The position numbers were made by a program, and so were the translations under genes. This document shows, in pieces, positions 55,018 to 64,000 of a stretch of DNA of 64,000 bases. Each line of letters starts with the position of its first letter. Position 1 is the stretch's first letter. This stretch comes from Aquipuribacter nitratireducens (GTDB lineage Bacteria > Actinomycetota > Actinomycetes > Actinomycetales > JBBAYJ01). The notes under the pieces are model-generated. The model saw only the letters and a program-made list of their open reading frames with translations. It did no database searches and was not told the DNA's origin. Location of the stretch: contig NZ_JBBEOG010000008.1 of the NCBI RefSeq assembly GCF_037860835.1, forward strand, positions 91,406 through 155,405, given 5' to 3'.

Positions 55018-55404
55018 TCAGCCCCGCGCGGAGCCCACGGGCACCGCGGTGCCGCCGGGCTCGAAGAGCACGTGCTCCTTGCCGGGCGCCCCGACGAGCC
55101 GCAGGGCGGTGCCCGTGTCGCGCCAGCGGAGCAGGACCTCGTAGGCCGCGTCGGCGGCGCTGCCCGCGGGGGCGTCCGCCGGGTCGGCGAGCACGAAGGA
55201 CAGGTCGAGGACCACCGGCGGACCGTCCCCGCTCGTGTGCCGCCGACCGCCGCTGGTCCACGTCCCCCGCCCGCCGCCGGCGCGCAGGAGGAAGCGAGTG
55301 CCGTCGCGCACCACGGCACGCAGGACGAGACCGACGAGGTCGAGGGAGAGGTCGCGGTCGCCGGGCAGCGCGACACCGGTGCGGGGGTCCTGGTCGGCGT
55401 CCAC
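55018..55404 (-). CDS. Small hypothetical protein
   Basis: The product has 128 residues with no recognised domain. It appears beta-rich with alternating hydrophobic strands (LSLDLVGLVLRAVVRDGTRF, VVLDLSFVLADP, LRLVGAPGKEHVLFEPGG). It has no signal peptide. The start is GTG at 55404, supported by GGAGG six bases upstream. It is convergent with the HDOD gene and divergent from the second GGDEF-EAL gene. Confidence 0.6.
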   Translation of the reverse strand: MDADQDPRTGVALPGDRDLSLDLVGLVLRAVVRDGTRFLLRAGGGRGTWTSGGRRHTSGDGPPVVLDLSFVLADPADAPAGSAADAAYEVLLRWRDTGTALRLVGAPGKEHVLFEPGGTAVPVGSARG

Positions 55405-55634
55405 GGGCGGCCTCCTGCTGGCGTCTGCGTGTGGTGTCGGCAGGCCCGGACCCGGACCTGAGGGGGCGCCACGCCCGTCGGCGAGCGCCTGCGCCGGACG
55501 GGTGACGTCCCCTAGCCTGCGGTCAGTCCTGGTCAGAGCGGGGTACACCAGGAGCAGCCGGGTCGACGACCCGGGGGCGAGGACGTCACGAGGCCGGACG
55601 ACGACCGTGCGGGAGCGGTACGAGGGAGGGGTGC

Positions 55635-57710
55635 GTGGGCGGCGACGACCCGGACGAGCCGGTGGACGCGCCCGCCGATCCCGCCGCCGCGGCGTTCGCG
55701 ACGAGTCCGGTCGGCACGCTCGTGACCGACCACGCGGGTGTCGTCGTCGACGTCAACCACGCGATCTGCCGGCTGCTCGGTCTCCGCCGCGACGAGGTCG
55801 TCGGTCGAGGCGCGATGGACCTCGTGTCCGGCCAGGACCGTCACCTCGCCGACGCCGAGCGCGGACGGATGCACGCGGGCGCCGCCGGCGGCCGCTTCAC
55901 GTGCCGCGTGGTCGACGCCGCCGGCGCGTCGAGGTGGACCCGCTGGACGTGGCGGGCCCTCGCGCCCGAGGGACGGCAGCCGTACGCCGTGCTCCACGTC
56001 GAGGACGTCGACCGGGCCTCCCGCACGCTGCTCGTGAGCGACGACCTGCTCGCCGCCGTCGAGGACGAGCGGGCGGCCCTCACGGCGACGCTCGAGGCCA
56101 TCCCCGACGGGCTCGCGATCTTCCACGCGCAGCGGGACGAGGCCGGCGAGGTCGTCGACGTCCGCCTCGTCCGCATCAACCGGACCGGCGCCGCGGGCAT
56201 CCCGCCGGACCGCCTCGTCGGGCTGTCCGTGCTCGACTACTTCCCCGAGTCCAGGGCGACCGGCCTGTTCGACGCGCTCCTCGACACCCTGCGCCACGGC
56301 CGCACCAACCGCCTCCTCATCGAGGTCGGCGAGCACGGCACGTGGCCGGGGACCTTCGAGAACGTCGTGGTCCGGATCGACGAGGACCGGGTGCTGTCGA
56401 CCTTCCGCGACGTGTCGCAGGCCCGCGACGACGCGCAGCGGCTGCTGCACGCCGCGACGCACGACGCGCTCACCGGCCTGCCGAACCGCGTCCTCCTGCG
56501 GGACCGGGTCGAGCACGCCCTCCAGCGCACCGCACGCGAGGGGCACCCGGTCGCGGTCGCGTTCCTCGACCTCGACGGCTTCAAGGCCGTCAACGACACC
56601 CACGGGCACCGGCAGGGCGACGTCCTGCTGCAGGAGGTGGCCCGGCGGCTCAGCGACGCGGTCCGCGAGGAGGACACCGTGGCGAGGCTCGGGGGCGACG
56701 AGTTCGTCCTCGTCCTCGAGCGCGTCGGGGACGAGGCCGAGTGGCGCCACGTCCACGAGCGGGTCGTCGCGGCCCTCGCACGGCCCTTCCTCGTCGCCGG
56801 GCAGGCCGTCACGCTGCGGGCGAGCGTCGGGGTCGTCTTCCCCCCGAAGGGCCAGACCGACGCCGACGCCGTGCTCGGCAACGCCGACATCGCGATGTAC
56901 GCGTCGAAGAGCACCGGCAAGGCGCGCTACACCGTCTTCACCGAGCAGCACCGTCGACGCGTCATCGACCTCGTCGCGCTCGAGGCCGACCTCGGCAAGG
57001 CCCTGACGCGGGAGGAGTTCTCCCTGCACTTCCAGGGCATCGTCGACGTCACCTCCGGGGACGTCGTGGGCGCCGAGGCGCTGCTGCGCTGGCAGCACCC
57101 GCGCCGGGGGCTGCTGTCGCCGGCGGACTTCCTCCCGGCGGCCGAGGCCGGCGGGCTCATGGTCGACGTGGGGGCGTGGGTGCTGGAGGAGGCGTTGCGC
57201 CAGGCCGCGCGCTGGCGGCTCGTCGCCCGGCGGGACTGCTTCGTCACCGTCAACGTCTCGGCGCAGCAGCTCGTGCGGGGCGACTACGTGAGGCGGGTGC
57301 GGCAGGCGCTCGCGGGCAGCGGCGTGCCGAGCCGCAGCCTCGTCGTGGAGATCACCGAGTCGCAGGTGCTGCCGTCGAGCGCGAGCGTGCTCGACCAGCT
57401 CCGCGAGCTGCGCGACCTCGGCGTGCAGGTGGCGGTCGACGACTTCGGGACCGGCTACTCCAGCCTCAGCCACCTCGCGACGCTGCCCGTCGACCTCGTG
57501 AAGATCGATCGCGCCTTCCTCACCGACCTCGCGGACTCCCGCCGCTCGGCGGTGCTGCGGTCCGCGGTGGAGATGACGCGCGCCGTGGGGGCGACGTGCG
57601 TCGTCGAGGGCATCGAGACCCAGGAGCAGTACGACGCCGTCCGCGCGACCGGCGCGCGCTTCGCGCAGGGGTTCCTGCTGGGCCGGCCACGGCCCGGCTA
57701 CGTCGTGTGA
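55635..57710 (+). CDS. PAS-GGDEF-EAL cyclic-di-GMP enzyme
   Basis: The product has 691 residues. PAS-like sensor regions (about 20-130 and 150-265) are followed by a GGDEF domain with intact GGDEF and inhibitory site REED. The EAL domain has EALLRW, NVSAQQL, VEITES, VDDFGTGYSSL, VKIDRAF and EGIETQEQ. The second Q/P position reads LHFQGIVD instead of the usual LHYQPIVD. GTG at 55635 has GAGGGAGGGG upstream. It is the second bifunctional-type protein within 6 kb. Confidence 0.92.
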   Translation: MGGDDPDEPVDAPADPAAAAFATSPVGTLVTDHAGVVVDVNHAICRLLGLRRDEVVGRGAMDLVSGQDRHLADAERGRMHAGAAGGRFTCRVVDAAGASRWTRWTWRALAPEGRQPYAVLHVEDVDRASRTLLVSDDLLAAVEDERAALTATLEAIPDGLAIFHAQRDEAGEVVDVRLVRINRTGAAGIPPDRLVGLSVLDYFPESRATGLFDALLDTLRHGRTNRLLIEVGEHGTWPGTFENVVVRIDEDRVLSTFRDVSQARDDAQRLLHAATHDALTGLPNRVLLRDRVEHALQRTAREGHPVAVAFLDLDGFKAVNDTHGHRQGDVLLQEVARRLSDAVREEDTVARLGGDEFVLVLERVGDEAEWRHVHERVVAALARPFLVAGQAVTLRASVGVVFPPKGQTDADAVLGNADIAMYASKSTGKARYTVFTEQHRRRVIDLVALEADLGKALTREEFSLHFQGIVDVTSGDVVGAEALLRWQHPRRGLLSPADFLPAAEAGGLMVDVGAWVLEEALRQAARWRLVARRDCFVTVNVSAQQLVRGDYVRRVRQALAGSGVPSRSLVVEITESQVLPSSASVLDQLRELRDLGVQVAVDDFGTGYSSLSHLATLPVDLVKIDRAFLTDLADSRRSAVLRSAVEMTRAVGATCVVEGIETQEQYDAVRATGARFAQGFLLGRPRPGYVV

Positions 57711-57735
57711 GGCGGCGGGACGACAGCTGCGGCGC

Positions 57736-58761
57736 TCACACCAGTGCGCGCAGGCGCGGCGCGAGGTCCGCCTCGAACAGCTCGAGGAAGCGGGCCTGGT
57801 CGTGGCCGGGGGCGTGGAGCACGAGGTGGTGGAAGCCGGCGGCCACGTAGGGCCGGACGAGCTCGGCGACCTCGTCGGGGTCGGCCGAGACGACCCAGCG
57901 GCGGGCGACCTGCTCGATGGGCAGCTCGTCGGCGAGCCGCTCCATCTCCACGGGGTCGTCGACGCTGTGCTTCTGCTCGGGCGTGAGGGACAGCGGCGCC
58001 CAGAAGCGCGTGTTGTCCAGCGCCGTGGCGTGGTCGCGGTCGTAGGACAGCTTCACCTCGATCATGCGGTCGATGTCGTCGGCCGGCCGGCCGGCCTTCT
58101 CCAGCCCCTCCGCCACGGCGGGCAGGAGACGCTCCTTGTAGAGGTCCATGCCCTTGCCCGACGTGCAGATGAAGCCGTCGCCCGCCCGGCCCGCGTACCG
58201 GGCGACGACGGGGCCGCCGGCCGCCACGTAGACGGGGACCCCGTCGGCGGGCACGTCGTAGATGCTCGCGTCCTGGGTGCGGTAGTGCTCGCCCTCGAAG
58301 GTGACCCGCTCGCCGCGCCACAGCTGCCGCATGAGGTCGACCGACTCGCGCAGCCGCGCGAAGCGCTCCTTGAAGTCCGGCCACTCCCCCGTGAAACCCG
58401 TCGCCACCTCGTTGAGGGCCTCGCCGGTCCCGACACCGAGGACGACGCGCCCCGGGTACAGGCACGCCATGGTGGCGAAGGCCTGCGCGACGACGGCCGG
58501 GTTGTACCGGAACGTCGGCGTCATGACGGAGGTGCCGAGGACCAGCCGCTGCGTGCGCTCGCCGACCGCGGTGAGCCACGACAGGGCGAACGGGGCGTGT
58601 CCGCCCTCGTGGCGCCACGGCTGGAAGTGGTCGCTGACGAACGCGGAGTCCATGCCCGCCGCCTCGGCCCGCACCCCGAGCTCCACGAGCTCGCGCGGCC
58701 CGAACTGCTCCGCCGACGCCTTGTACCCGATCCTCAACCCGTCCGGCACGCGACCCGCCAT
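57736..58761 (-). CDS. fgd: F420-dependent glucose-6-phosphate dehydrogenase
   Basis: The product has 341 residues, a luciferase-like TIM barrel. FGD residues are seen: [20 protein letters not shown] (catalytic His45 and Trp49), [12 protein letters not shown] with the catalytic Glu, and [13 protein letters not shown]. It reduces coenzyme F420 with glucose-6-phosphate and is typical of mycobacteria and relatives. No F420 synthesis genes are in the window. Confidence 0.92.
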   Translation of the reverse strand: MAGRVPDGLRIGYKASAEQFGPRELVELGVRAEAAGMDSAFVSDHFQPWRHEGGHAPFALSWLTAVGERTQRLVLGTSVMTPTFRYNPAVVAQAFATMACLYPGRVVLGVGTGEALNEVATGFTGEWPDFKERFARLRESVDLMRQLWRGERVTFEGEHYRTQDASIYDVPADGVPVYVAAGGPVVARYAGRAGDGFICTSGKGMDLYKERLLPAVAEGLEKAGRPADDIDRMIEVKLSYDRDHATALDNTRFWAPLSLTPEQKHSVDDPVEMERLADELPIEQVARRWVVSADPDEVAELVRPYVAAGFHHLVLHAPGHDQARFLELFEADLAPRLRALV

Positions 58762-58778
58762 GGGCTCAGCGTCCCCCG

Positions 58779-59189
58779 TCAGTCCGGCAGCGGCACCTCG
58801 AGCACGAGGACGCGGTGCAGGCCCTTGCGGCGCAGCGCCGCGAGCAGCCGCGGCGGCGGCGCGACCACGACCATGGCCGCGCCGTCGGCCCGCGCCAGCC
58901 GGTGCAGCCCGAGGAGCAGCCCGAGCCCCGCCGTGTCGAACGTCACGACCTCACCGACCCGCAGCTCGACGAGGTCGTGCTCGGCGCCGGCGCGCCGCAG
59001 GGCGTTCCGCAGCCGCGGGGCCTCGGAGGCGAGCAGGCGGGGCCCCACCTCCACGACCGCGGGGCCCGCCTCGACCACGTCGGGGTCGGCCCGCTCGCCG
59101 GAGCCGGCGGGACGGACGACGGCGGGCAGGTCGTCGGCGGCCCCGGGACCGCGCCCCGGGACCCCCCGACCCCCGCCCGCCGTGCTCAT
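58779..59189 (-). CDS. STAS-domain protein (anti-sigma factor antagonist-like)
   Basis: The product has 136 residues. A Gly/Pro-rich N-terminal tail of 45 residues precedes a STAS fold ([40 protein letters not shown]). In anti-sigma antagonists the phosphorylated residue is a Ser in a D-S-x-G turn; here it is Thr (DTAG). ATG at 59189 is used. The partner kinase is not in the window. Confidence 0.8.
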   Translation of the reverse strand: MSTAGGGRGVPGRGPGAADDLPAVVRPAGSGERADPDVVEAGPAVVEVGPRLLASEAPRLRNALRRAGAEHDLVELRVGEVVTFDTAGLGLLLGLHRLARADGAAMVVVAPPPRLLAALRRKGLHRVLVLEVPLPD

Positions 59190-59301
59190 GGACCAGAGAT
59201 ACCCGACCGGAGCGCCCGCACCCAGCGCCGCCGCACGGTTGTGACCGTATTGCGACGTTCGGCGCGACACCCGGTCATGGGGCCGTGACAGAGCCGGACG
59301 G

Positions 59302-59517
59302 TCAGTCGGTCAGCTTCTTCAGCAGCTCGTGGCAGCGGTGGGCGCGCTGGGAGTCCTCCTCCATCACCTGACGGAAGAAGGCGGCCACGTCGTCCATCCC
59401 CGCGTTCTCCGCGTCGCGGACGTACTGGCCGTAGTCGTGCCCCGCCTTGAGCGAGTGGTACTGGACGGAGATCAGGTCGAACTGGACGTCGCCGAAGCCG
59501 GTCTCGCCGGTCGCCAT
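59302..59517 (-). CDS. Small conserved hypothetical protein (71 residues)
   Basis: A short helical protein beginning MATGETGFGDVQFDLISVQY, followed by two amphipathic helices rich in H/D/E (GMDDVAAFFRQVMEEDSQRA, then HRCHELLKKLTD). The two-helix pattern resembles half of a ferritin-like bundle, but no EXXH pair is present. A GAGG site precedes the ATG. Function not recognised. Confidence 0.75.
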   Translation of the reverse strand: MATGETGFGDVQFDLISVQYHSLKAGHDYGQYVRDAENAGMDDVAAFFRQVMEEDSQRAHRCHELLKKLTD

Positions 59518-59690
59518 GGTGTGCCTCCTCGTTCGTGGTGCCGCGGCCGGGGGTCGCGGCGTCGGTCACCCCACGCGTACCCGGCGCCGCGCCATCGATT
59601 CGGCGCGTCGGCGAGCAGGTGCGTCGGCGCCGTCGGCGGGTACCTCGTAGCCGGAACCGGGACCACCGTGCCCGGCACAGGAGGTGGGCG

Positions 59691-61955
59691 GTGCTGCTCG
59701 CACGCTGGGCGCGACCCCGCCGCCGCAGCGGGACGGCGGCGGTCGGGGTGGCCGCCGTGGCCGCGCTGGTCGTCGACCACCGTCGGGTCGTCGTGGGCGG
59801 GTGGCTCGTGCTCGTGGCCGCGGCGGTGCTGTGGCTGCCGGCACCGCAGGGAGGCGGGGTGGGCGACCTCGACGACTTCGCCCCCGACGGCAACCCGTAC
59901 GTCGCGACGGAGGTCCGCTCGGCGGAGGCCTTCGGCTTCCCGCTCCTGTCGCGCACCGTCGTCGTGCAGCGCGACCCGGACGGCCTGTCGCCCTACACGC
60001 AGGCGGCGGTCGTGCTGCGCGCCGCCGCGGTGAACGAGCAGCAGTACCCGTGGGCGGGCCCGGTGCGCGGCGCCCTTCCCCTGCTCAACGTCTCCGACGC
60101 GTTCCCGGGAGCGCGGGAGTCCGGCACCACGGGGCTCACGTACCTCCTCATGTCCCCGGACGTCGGGCTGTTCGCGCAGACCCGCGCCGGGGAGCGGTTC
60201 GCCGCACAGCTCGGGCCGGACGACGACGTGGTCGGCGTGACGGGGTCGTTCCCCGCCCGGGTCGCGCAGGACCGCCTCGTCGACAGCTCGCTGCGCACCG
60301 TCGAGGTCGCCACCGTGAGCGCCATCTTCGTCATCATGGCCGCGGGCTTCCGCTCCCTCGTGGCCCCGTTGCTCACCCTCGGGACCGCCGGCGTCGCCTT
60401 CGTCCTCACGCTCCACGTGGCGGGGGCCGTGGGCGAGGTGATGGGGGTGGCGGTGCCCGCGGAGCTCCGGCCGCTCCTGCTCGCACTGCTCCTCGGGGTC
60501 GTCACCGACTACGCGGTCTTCTTCCTCGCCGGGACCCGGACCGGGCTCGCCGAGGGCCGCGACCGGGTCGACGCGGCCCGCAGGGCCGTCGTCGACTACC
60601 TGCCGGTGGTCGTCGTGGCCGGCGTGACCGTGGCCGCGGGGACGGCGTCGCTCCTCGCGGCCCGGGGCGGGGTCATCCGCACGTTCGGGCCGGGCATGGC
60701 GATCGCGGTCCTCGTCGCGCTCGCGGTGTCGGTGACGCTGCTCCCGGCGGTCCTCGCGATGCTGGGGCCTGCGGCGTTCTGGCCCGCCCGCCCCGGTCCC
60801 GACGGTGCCGCCGTGCCCGTGCGACCGCGACGTGCCCGCTTCGCGCGGGTGCGGGAGCCGCTCGTCGGCCGCCTGGTCCGCACCCGCACGGCGGCCGTCG
60901 TCGCGGTGACGGTGACGGTGCTGCTGGGGCTGCTCGCGCTGCCGGTGCGGGGGCTGGAGCTCGGCCTGTCGTTCGTACCGTCGCTGCCGCCCGCGGACCC
61001 GGCCTCGCGGGCTGCGGTGGCGGCGGCGGAGGGCTTCGCCCCCGGGATCCTCTCGCCCACGGTCGTGCTCGTCGAGGGGGAGGACCTCACGGAGGACGTG
61101 CCGGCGCTGTCCGACCTCCGCGAGCGCATCGAGGCCGACCCCGGCGTGGCCGGGGTGCTGGGCCCCGGCTACCGGCTCCTCGACGAGCCCCGTGGCCTCG
61201 TCCTGTCCGAGGACGGAACGGCCGCGCGCTACCTCGTCGTGCTCGCGGACGAGCCCCTGGGGGCGACCGCCGTCCACACCTTCGAACGCCTCGAGGCGGC
61301 CGTGCCCCGGTGGGCCGAGGACGCCGGTCTCGCCGGGGCGCAGGTGAGCCTCGGGGGCGACACGGCCCTCGCCTCCCTGCTCACGAGCTCGACGCGGGCC
61401 GACCTCGCCCGCATCGCCGTGGCGGTGCTGCTCGTCAACCTCCTCGTCCTGGTCCTCTTCCTCCGGGCGACGGTGCTGCCGCTGTACCTGCTGGGCACGA
61501 GCGTGCTGTCGTTGCTGGCGGCGCTCGGCCTCACCACGTGGGTGTTCCAGGACCTGCTCGGCCACGACGGGCTCACGTTCTACGTGCCGTTCGCGGCGGC
61601 GGTCCTCCTCGTCGCCCTCGGCTCGGACTACAACATCTACGGCGTGGGGCGGCTGTGGCACGTGGCACGGGACGTGCCGCTGCGCGCCGCCGTCGTCCAG
61701 GTGGTGCCGCGGACCTCGCGTGCCATCACGGTCGCCGCGCTCACCCTCGCCGTCAGCTTCGGGCTGCTCTCGCTCGTGCCGCTGCGGCCCTTCCGCGAGC
61801 TCGCGTTCGTCATGGCGGTCGGCATCCTCCTCGACGCCGTCCTCGTCCGGGTGCTGCTGGTGCCGGCGCTCCTCGTGCTCCTCGAGCGGTGGAACCGCTG
61901 GCCGCTGCCGCGGCGCCCGGTCGGCTCCGACGACACGACGGGGGTGGTCTCGTGA
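59691..61955 (+). CDS. MMPL-family RND exporter
   Basis: The product has 754 residues in two MMPL halves. Each has one helix, an extracellular domain, then five helices. Proton-relay acids lie in the membrane repeats (VVTDYAVFFLAGTRTGLAEG and ALGSDYNIYGVGRLWHVARD). It probably exports a lipid or other hydrophobic compound. GTG at 59691 has GGAGG upstream; the next gene overlaps its stop by 4 bp. Confidence 0.9.
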   Translation: MLLARWARPRRRSGTAAVGVAAVAALVVDHRRVVVGGWLVLVAAAVLWLPAPQGGGVGDLDDFAPDGNPYVATEVRSAEAFGFPLLSRTVVVQRDPDGLSPYTQAAVVLRAAAVNEQQYPWAGPVRGALPLLNVSDAFPGARESGTTGLTYLLMSPDVGLFAQTRAGERFAAQLGPDDDVVGVTGSFPARVAQDRLVDSSLRTVEVATVSAIFVIMAAGFRSLVAPLLTLGTAGVAFVLTLHVAGAVGEVMGVAVPAELRPLLLALLLGVVTDYAVFFLAGTRTGLAEGRDRVDAARRAVVDYLPVVVVAGVTVAAGTASLLAARGGVIRTFGPGMAIAVLVALAVSVTLLPAVLAMLGPAAFWPARPGPDGAAVPVRPRRARFARVREPLVGRLVRTRTAAVVAVTVTVLLGLLALPVRGLELGLSFVPSLPPADPASRAAVAAAEGFAPGILSPTVVLVEGEDLTEDVPALSDLRERIEADPGVAGVLGPGYRLLDEPRGLVLSEDGTAARYLVVLADEPLGATAVHTFERLEAAVPRWAEDAGLAGAQVSLGGDTALASLLTSSTRADLARIAVAVLLVNLLVLVLFLRATVLPLYLLGTSVLSLLAALGLTTWVFQDLLGHDGLTFYVPFAAAVLLVALGSDYNIYGVGRLWHVARDVPLRAAVVQVVPRTSRAITVAALTLAVSFGLLSLVPLRPFRELAFVMAVGILLDAVLVRVLLVPALLVLLERWNRWPLPRRPVGSDDTTGVVS

Positions 61956-62359
61956 GCACAGCCGGCGGCCCGCACGACCGGCGCGCGAGGGTGCGAGCGG
62001 GTGCCCTGCTCGCGGTCGGCCTCCTCGTCGGGACCGGGCTCGGTGCGGCAGTCGGCACCGGCGTCACCCGGTCCGACCGCCCGCCCGCGGTGGAGCCGGG
62101 GACGGGAGCACCGGCCGGTCCGGGCACGGCCGACGCCGCGTGCGTCGCCGCCGCGGAGCGGGCCCGGGTCGTCGTCGACCTCGCCGAGGACGCCGCCGAG
62201 GCGATGGCGGACCTCGACGCCCGGCGCCTGGAGGAGGTCGTGCGGGACATGCGGGCGGAGGACGCCGAGGTGCGGGCCGCCATCGCGGCCTGCCGCGCCC
62301 CCGCCACCCCGGAGCGCGGTGCGTCCACCGGAGCGAGCCCGCCTCAGCCGGCGCCGTAG
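61952..62359 (+). CDS. Small membrane-anchored or secreted hypothetical protein
   Basis: The product has 135 residues: one N-terminal hydrophobic segment (15-37), then a helical domain with two cysteines (DAACVAAAERARVVVDLAED; AIAACRAPA) that could form a disulfide. It is translationally coupled to the MMPL gene and may be an accessory subunit. The last 16 bp overlap the convergent CHAT gene. Confidence 0.7.
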   Translation: MSTAGGPHDRRARVRAGALLAVGLLVGTGLGAAVGTGVTRSDRPPAVEPGTGAPAGPGTADAACVAAAERARVVVDLAEDAAEAMADLDARRLEEVVRDMRAEDAEVRAAIAACRAPATPERGASTGASPPQPAP

Positions 62360-64000
62360 GCGGTGAAGGCGGCCCACGCGCCGAGCGTGCGGGGGTCGTC
62401 GGGGTCGAGGACCTGACGCGCGCCGTGCAGCGCCTCCGCCACCGGCAGGCCCGCCGCGAGGCCCGCGTGGAGCGAGCGCACGAACGGCAGCACGTGGGCG
62501 TCGGCGACGAGCGTGGTGCTCGCGACGATGCCGCGGGCGCCGCGCGCCAGCAGGGTCCCGACGAAGCCGAGGAGCTCGTTGCCGGGGTGGACGACGCCCG
62601 CCCCGACGTCGCACGCCGCGAGGACGATCCGCCGGGGCACGTGCGAGCGGCCCTCGAGCTCGTGGACCGTGAGGTCGCCGTCGCTCAGCCGCAGCGAGGA
62701 GAACTGCGGGTTGTCGGCGCGCACCTCCCCGTGGCACGCGAGGTGCGCGAGCCCGGCACCGTCGAGGGCGCGCCGGACCGCCGACGACGTGCTGTCCGGG
62801 GGCACGAGCACCGTCGCGCCGGGGTGGACGTCCGCGAGGACCGCGACCTCCGCCGGCGCGGCCGCGAGCCCCGGCCCGGCGACGAGGACCGTGGGACCGG
62901 GGACGTCGGGCGCGCCCGTGGCCGGCACCGCCGTCCGCCACCAGAGGGCGGCGGACGGCGCCACGGACACCGGGCCGTCGACGAGCGCCGACCACGGCGC
63001 CCGCTGCAGCGCCCCGACCGGGACGACGACCACGCCCGCGGCGGCGGTCCCCACGGGCAGGTCGAGCGGGGCGACGACGAGGTCCCGGAGGCGACCGACG
63101 GAACGGTGGACGAGCCCGCCGAGGACCTCGCCCATCGCCGGCACGGCGGTCGGCAGGGCCCGCAGCGTGACCCGGAGGTCGTCGAGCACCGGCTCGACCT
63201 CGTCGAGGGGACCCAGCCGCACGAGGCGGCTGCCCCGCTGCTCCAGGACCACGGCGACGAGGTCCCCGTCGAGGACGTCGTACTCCACGAGGACCCGTCC
63301 GGCGAGGGCCTCGCGCACCCGGGTCACACCCGGCTCGCCCGGGCGGGTGCGGGCGCCGTTCCCCGCCACCCACGCGCGGCCCCGCACACGCTCCTCCAGC
63401 GACCGCTGCCGCACGAGGAGCGCGGGAGGGACCACCCGCCCTCGGCTGCGGGCCGCGGCGACGGCCACCTGGACCTCGTGCAGCGCCACGAGGTCCACCT
63501 CGCCCGCCTCGGTGGCCTCCCCCGCCTCGTCCCCCCGGGCGGTCGCCGCGAGGGCGTTGGCGCGGGTGCGCTCCATCCACCGCAGCACCTGCGTGGGTGT
63601 CCCGGTACGCACGAGGGCACCGAGACCGAGGGCGGCGAGCTCGGCACCGTGACCGGCGGCGAGGGCACGCAGCTCGGTCGACGGGAGGCTGTCGCGGTGG
63701 CGCGCGAGGTCGGCGAGCCCGGCGCGGCAGGCCCGGACGAGCGCGGCGTCGTCGCCTCCTAGCGAGGCGACGAGGGCGCGGGCGGCGCGGGCGGGCGCCC
63801 GGGCGAGGACGGGTCCCCGCGGGGCGGTGTCCGCCGCACGGGCGAGGTCGTGGACGGCGGCGTCCCGGTCGCCGTCGGCCGCGGCGACGCGGCCCGCGAC
63901 GAGGTACGCCTCGGCGGCCTCCGTGAGGGCACCCGAGCGGCGCAGCGCCGCGGCGGCCCGCAGCGCGACGACCCGGTCGCGCGCTCCGGCGAAGGCGGAG
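62344..64000 (-). CDS. CHAT-domain protein with helical N-terminal repeats (5'-truncated by window end)
   Basis: At least 552 residues are visible; the start lies beyond the window. Residues toward the N-terminus form Ala/Leu/Arg-rich helical repeats consistent with TPR. The C-terminal CHAT protease domain (about the last 280 residues) has the catalytic pair: His in LAHLACHGEVRADNPQFSS and Cys in IVLAACDVGAG. CHAT is a caspase-like fold found in separase-like and defence-associated proteases. The neighbour at the other side is unknown. Confidence 0.82.
   Translation of the reverse strand, partial: SAFAGARDRVVALRAAAALRRSGALTEAAEAYLVAGRVAAADGDRDAAVHDLARAADTAPRGPVLARAPARAARALVASLGGDDAALVRACRAGLADLARHRDSLPSTELRALAAGHGAELAALGLGALVRTGTPTQVLRWMERTRANALAATARGDEAGEATEAGEVDLVALHEVQVAVAAARSRGRVVPPALLVRQRSLEERVRGRAWVAGNGARTRPGEPGVTRVREALAGRVLVEYDVLDGDLVAVVLEQRGSRLVRLGPLDEVEPVLDDLRVTLRALPTAVPAMGEVLGGLVHRSVGRLRDLVVAPLDLPVGTAAAGVVVVPVGALQRAPWSALVDGPVSVAPSAALWWRTAVPATGAPDVPGPTVLVAGPGLAAAPAEVAVLADVHPGATVLVPPDSTSSAVRRALDGAGLAHLACHGEVRADNPQFSSLRLSDGDLTVHELEGRSHVPRRIVLAACDVGAGVVHPGNELLGFVGTLLARGARGIVASTTLVADAHVLPFVRSLHAGLAAGLPVAEALHGARQVLDPDDPRTLGAWAAFTAYGAG

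Noticed and set aside
51870..55472. Very long open frame on the minus strand opposite the GGDEF-EAL and HDOD genes
   Set aside because: It is an antisense shadow caused by GC-rich codon bias. Its translation is low-complexity Arg/Ser/Ala, while the plus strand encodes clear domains.
1..64000. tRNA or rRNA genes
   Set aside because: No T-loop/anticodon arrangement or rRNA-like stretch was recognised on either strand by eye; a covariance search would settle this.

Overview
The window is chromosomal DNA from a high-GC Gram-positive actinomycete. The evidence is very GC-rich sequence with strong third-position bias, frequent GTG starts, ATGA/GTGA start-stop overlaps, mycothiol genes (mshA, mshD), CarD, GlnR, SenX3-RegX3, an F420-dependent glucose-6-phosphate dehydrogenase and an RsiG-type protein. 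Several blocks keep the gene order I know from Streptomyces (pst-ppk-mshD-5'-nucleotidase-glnR) and Mycobacterium (xre-hbhA-DUF2516; mshA-ybjN-gpm-senX3-regX3). The species cannot be named from the sequence. No rRNA, tRNA, CRISPR array, prophage or classical insertion sequence was recognised.

Layout. 1-1.4 kb: end of an ABC-transporter ATPase gene and a DUF4032 gene. 1.46-3.2 kb: a two-gene arsenate unit (ArsR-phosphatase fusion plus ArsC) bracketed by two copies of a ~110-120-bp repeat element. 3.2-5.7 kb: rlmB and cysS. 5.7-11.1 kb: pstSCAB plus a second PstS-like lipoprotein, behind a PHO box. 11.2-16.7 kb: ppk, mshD and, divergently, a secreted 5'-nucleotidase with its own PHO box. 16.8-21.5 kb: glnR, a membrane protein, a thioredoxin-like protein, DUF4395, DsrE, a 33-residue membrane peptide, nitrobindin-like and YgfZ proteins. 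21.5-25.6 kb: BKACE enzyme, RsiG-like anti-sigma factor, a 52-bp repeat array, an XRE regulator, HbhA-like protein, DUF2516 and dtd. 26-29 kb: a LuxR-type response regulator, a kinase and a kinase-like protein without catalytic motifs. 29-35.3 kb: methyltransferase, mshA, ybjN, gpmA, phoU, senX3-regX3. 35.3-40.9 kb: lipoprotein, carD, PIN-TRAM, IspD-like, ispD, ispF and a PHP phosphoesterase. 41-45.9 kb: acetyltransferase, M15-like lipoprotein, LolA-like protein and an ABC exporter. 45.9-47.6 kb: a DUF559-type nuclease gene between two inverted arrays of 52-bp repeats. 47.6-51.8 kb: a molybdate operon (regulator-modABC) and CopD. 52-57.7 kb: two GGDEF-EAL proteins, an HDOD protein and a small unknown. 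57.7-64 kb: fgd, a STAS protein, small proteins, an MMPL exporter and a CHAT-domain protein that runs off the window.

How the parts work together. Phosphate is the main theme: the sensor (SenX3-RegX3-PhoU), importer (PstSCAB), storage enzyme (Ppk) and scavenging nucleotidase are all here, and PHO boxes precede the last two promoter regions. A second theme is cyclic-di-GMP: two GGDEF-EAL proteins with intact motifs and a probable c-di-GMP-reading RsiG-like anti-sigma factor.

The most unusual feature is the nuclease gene at 46251-47162. It is flanked by two arrays of 52-bp hairpin-forming repeats that share a core but have different, compensating outer stems and point toward each other. A third array, of unrelated sequence but the same 52-bp period, lies upstream of the xre-hbhA operon.
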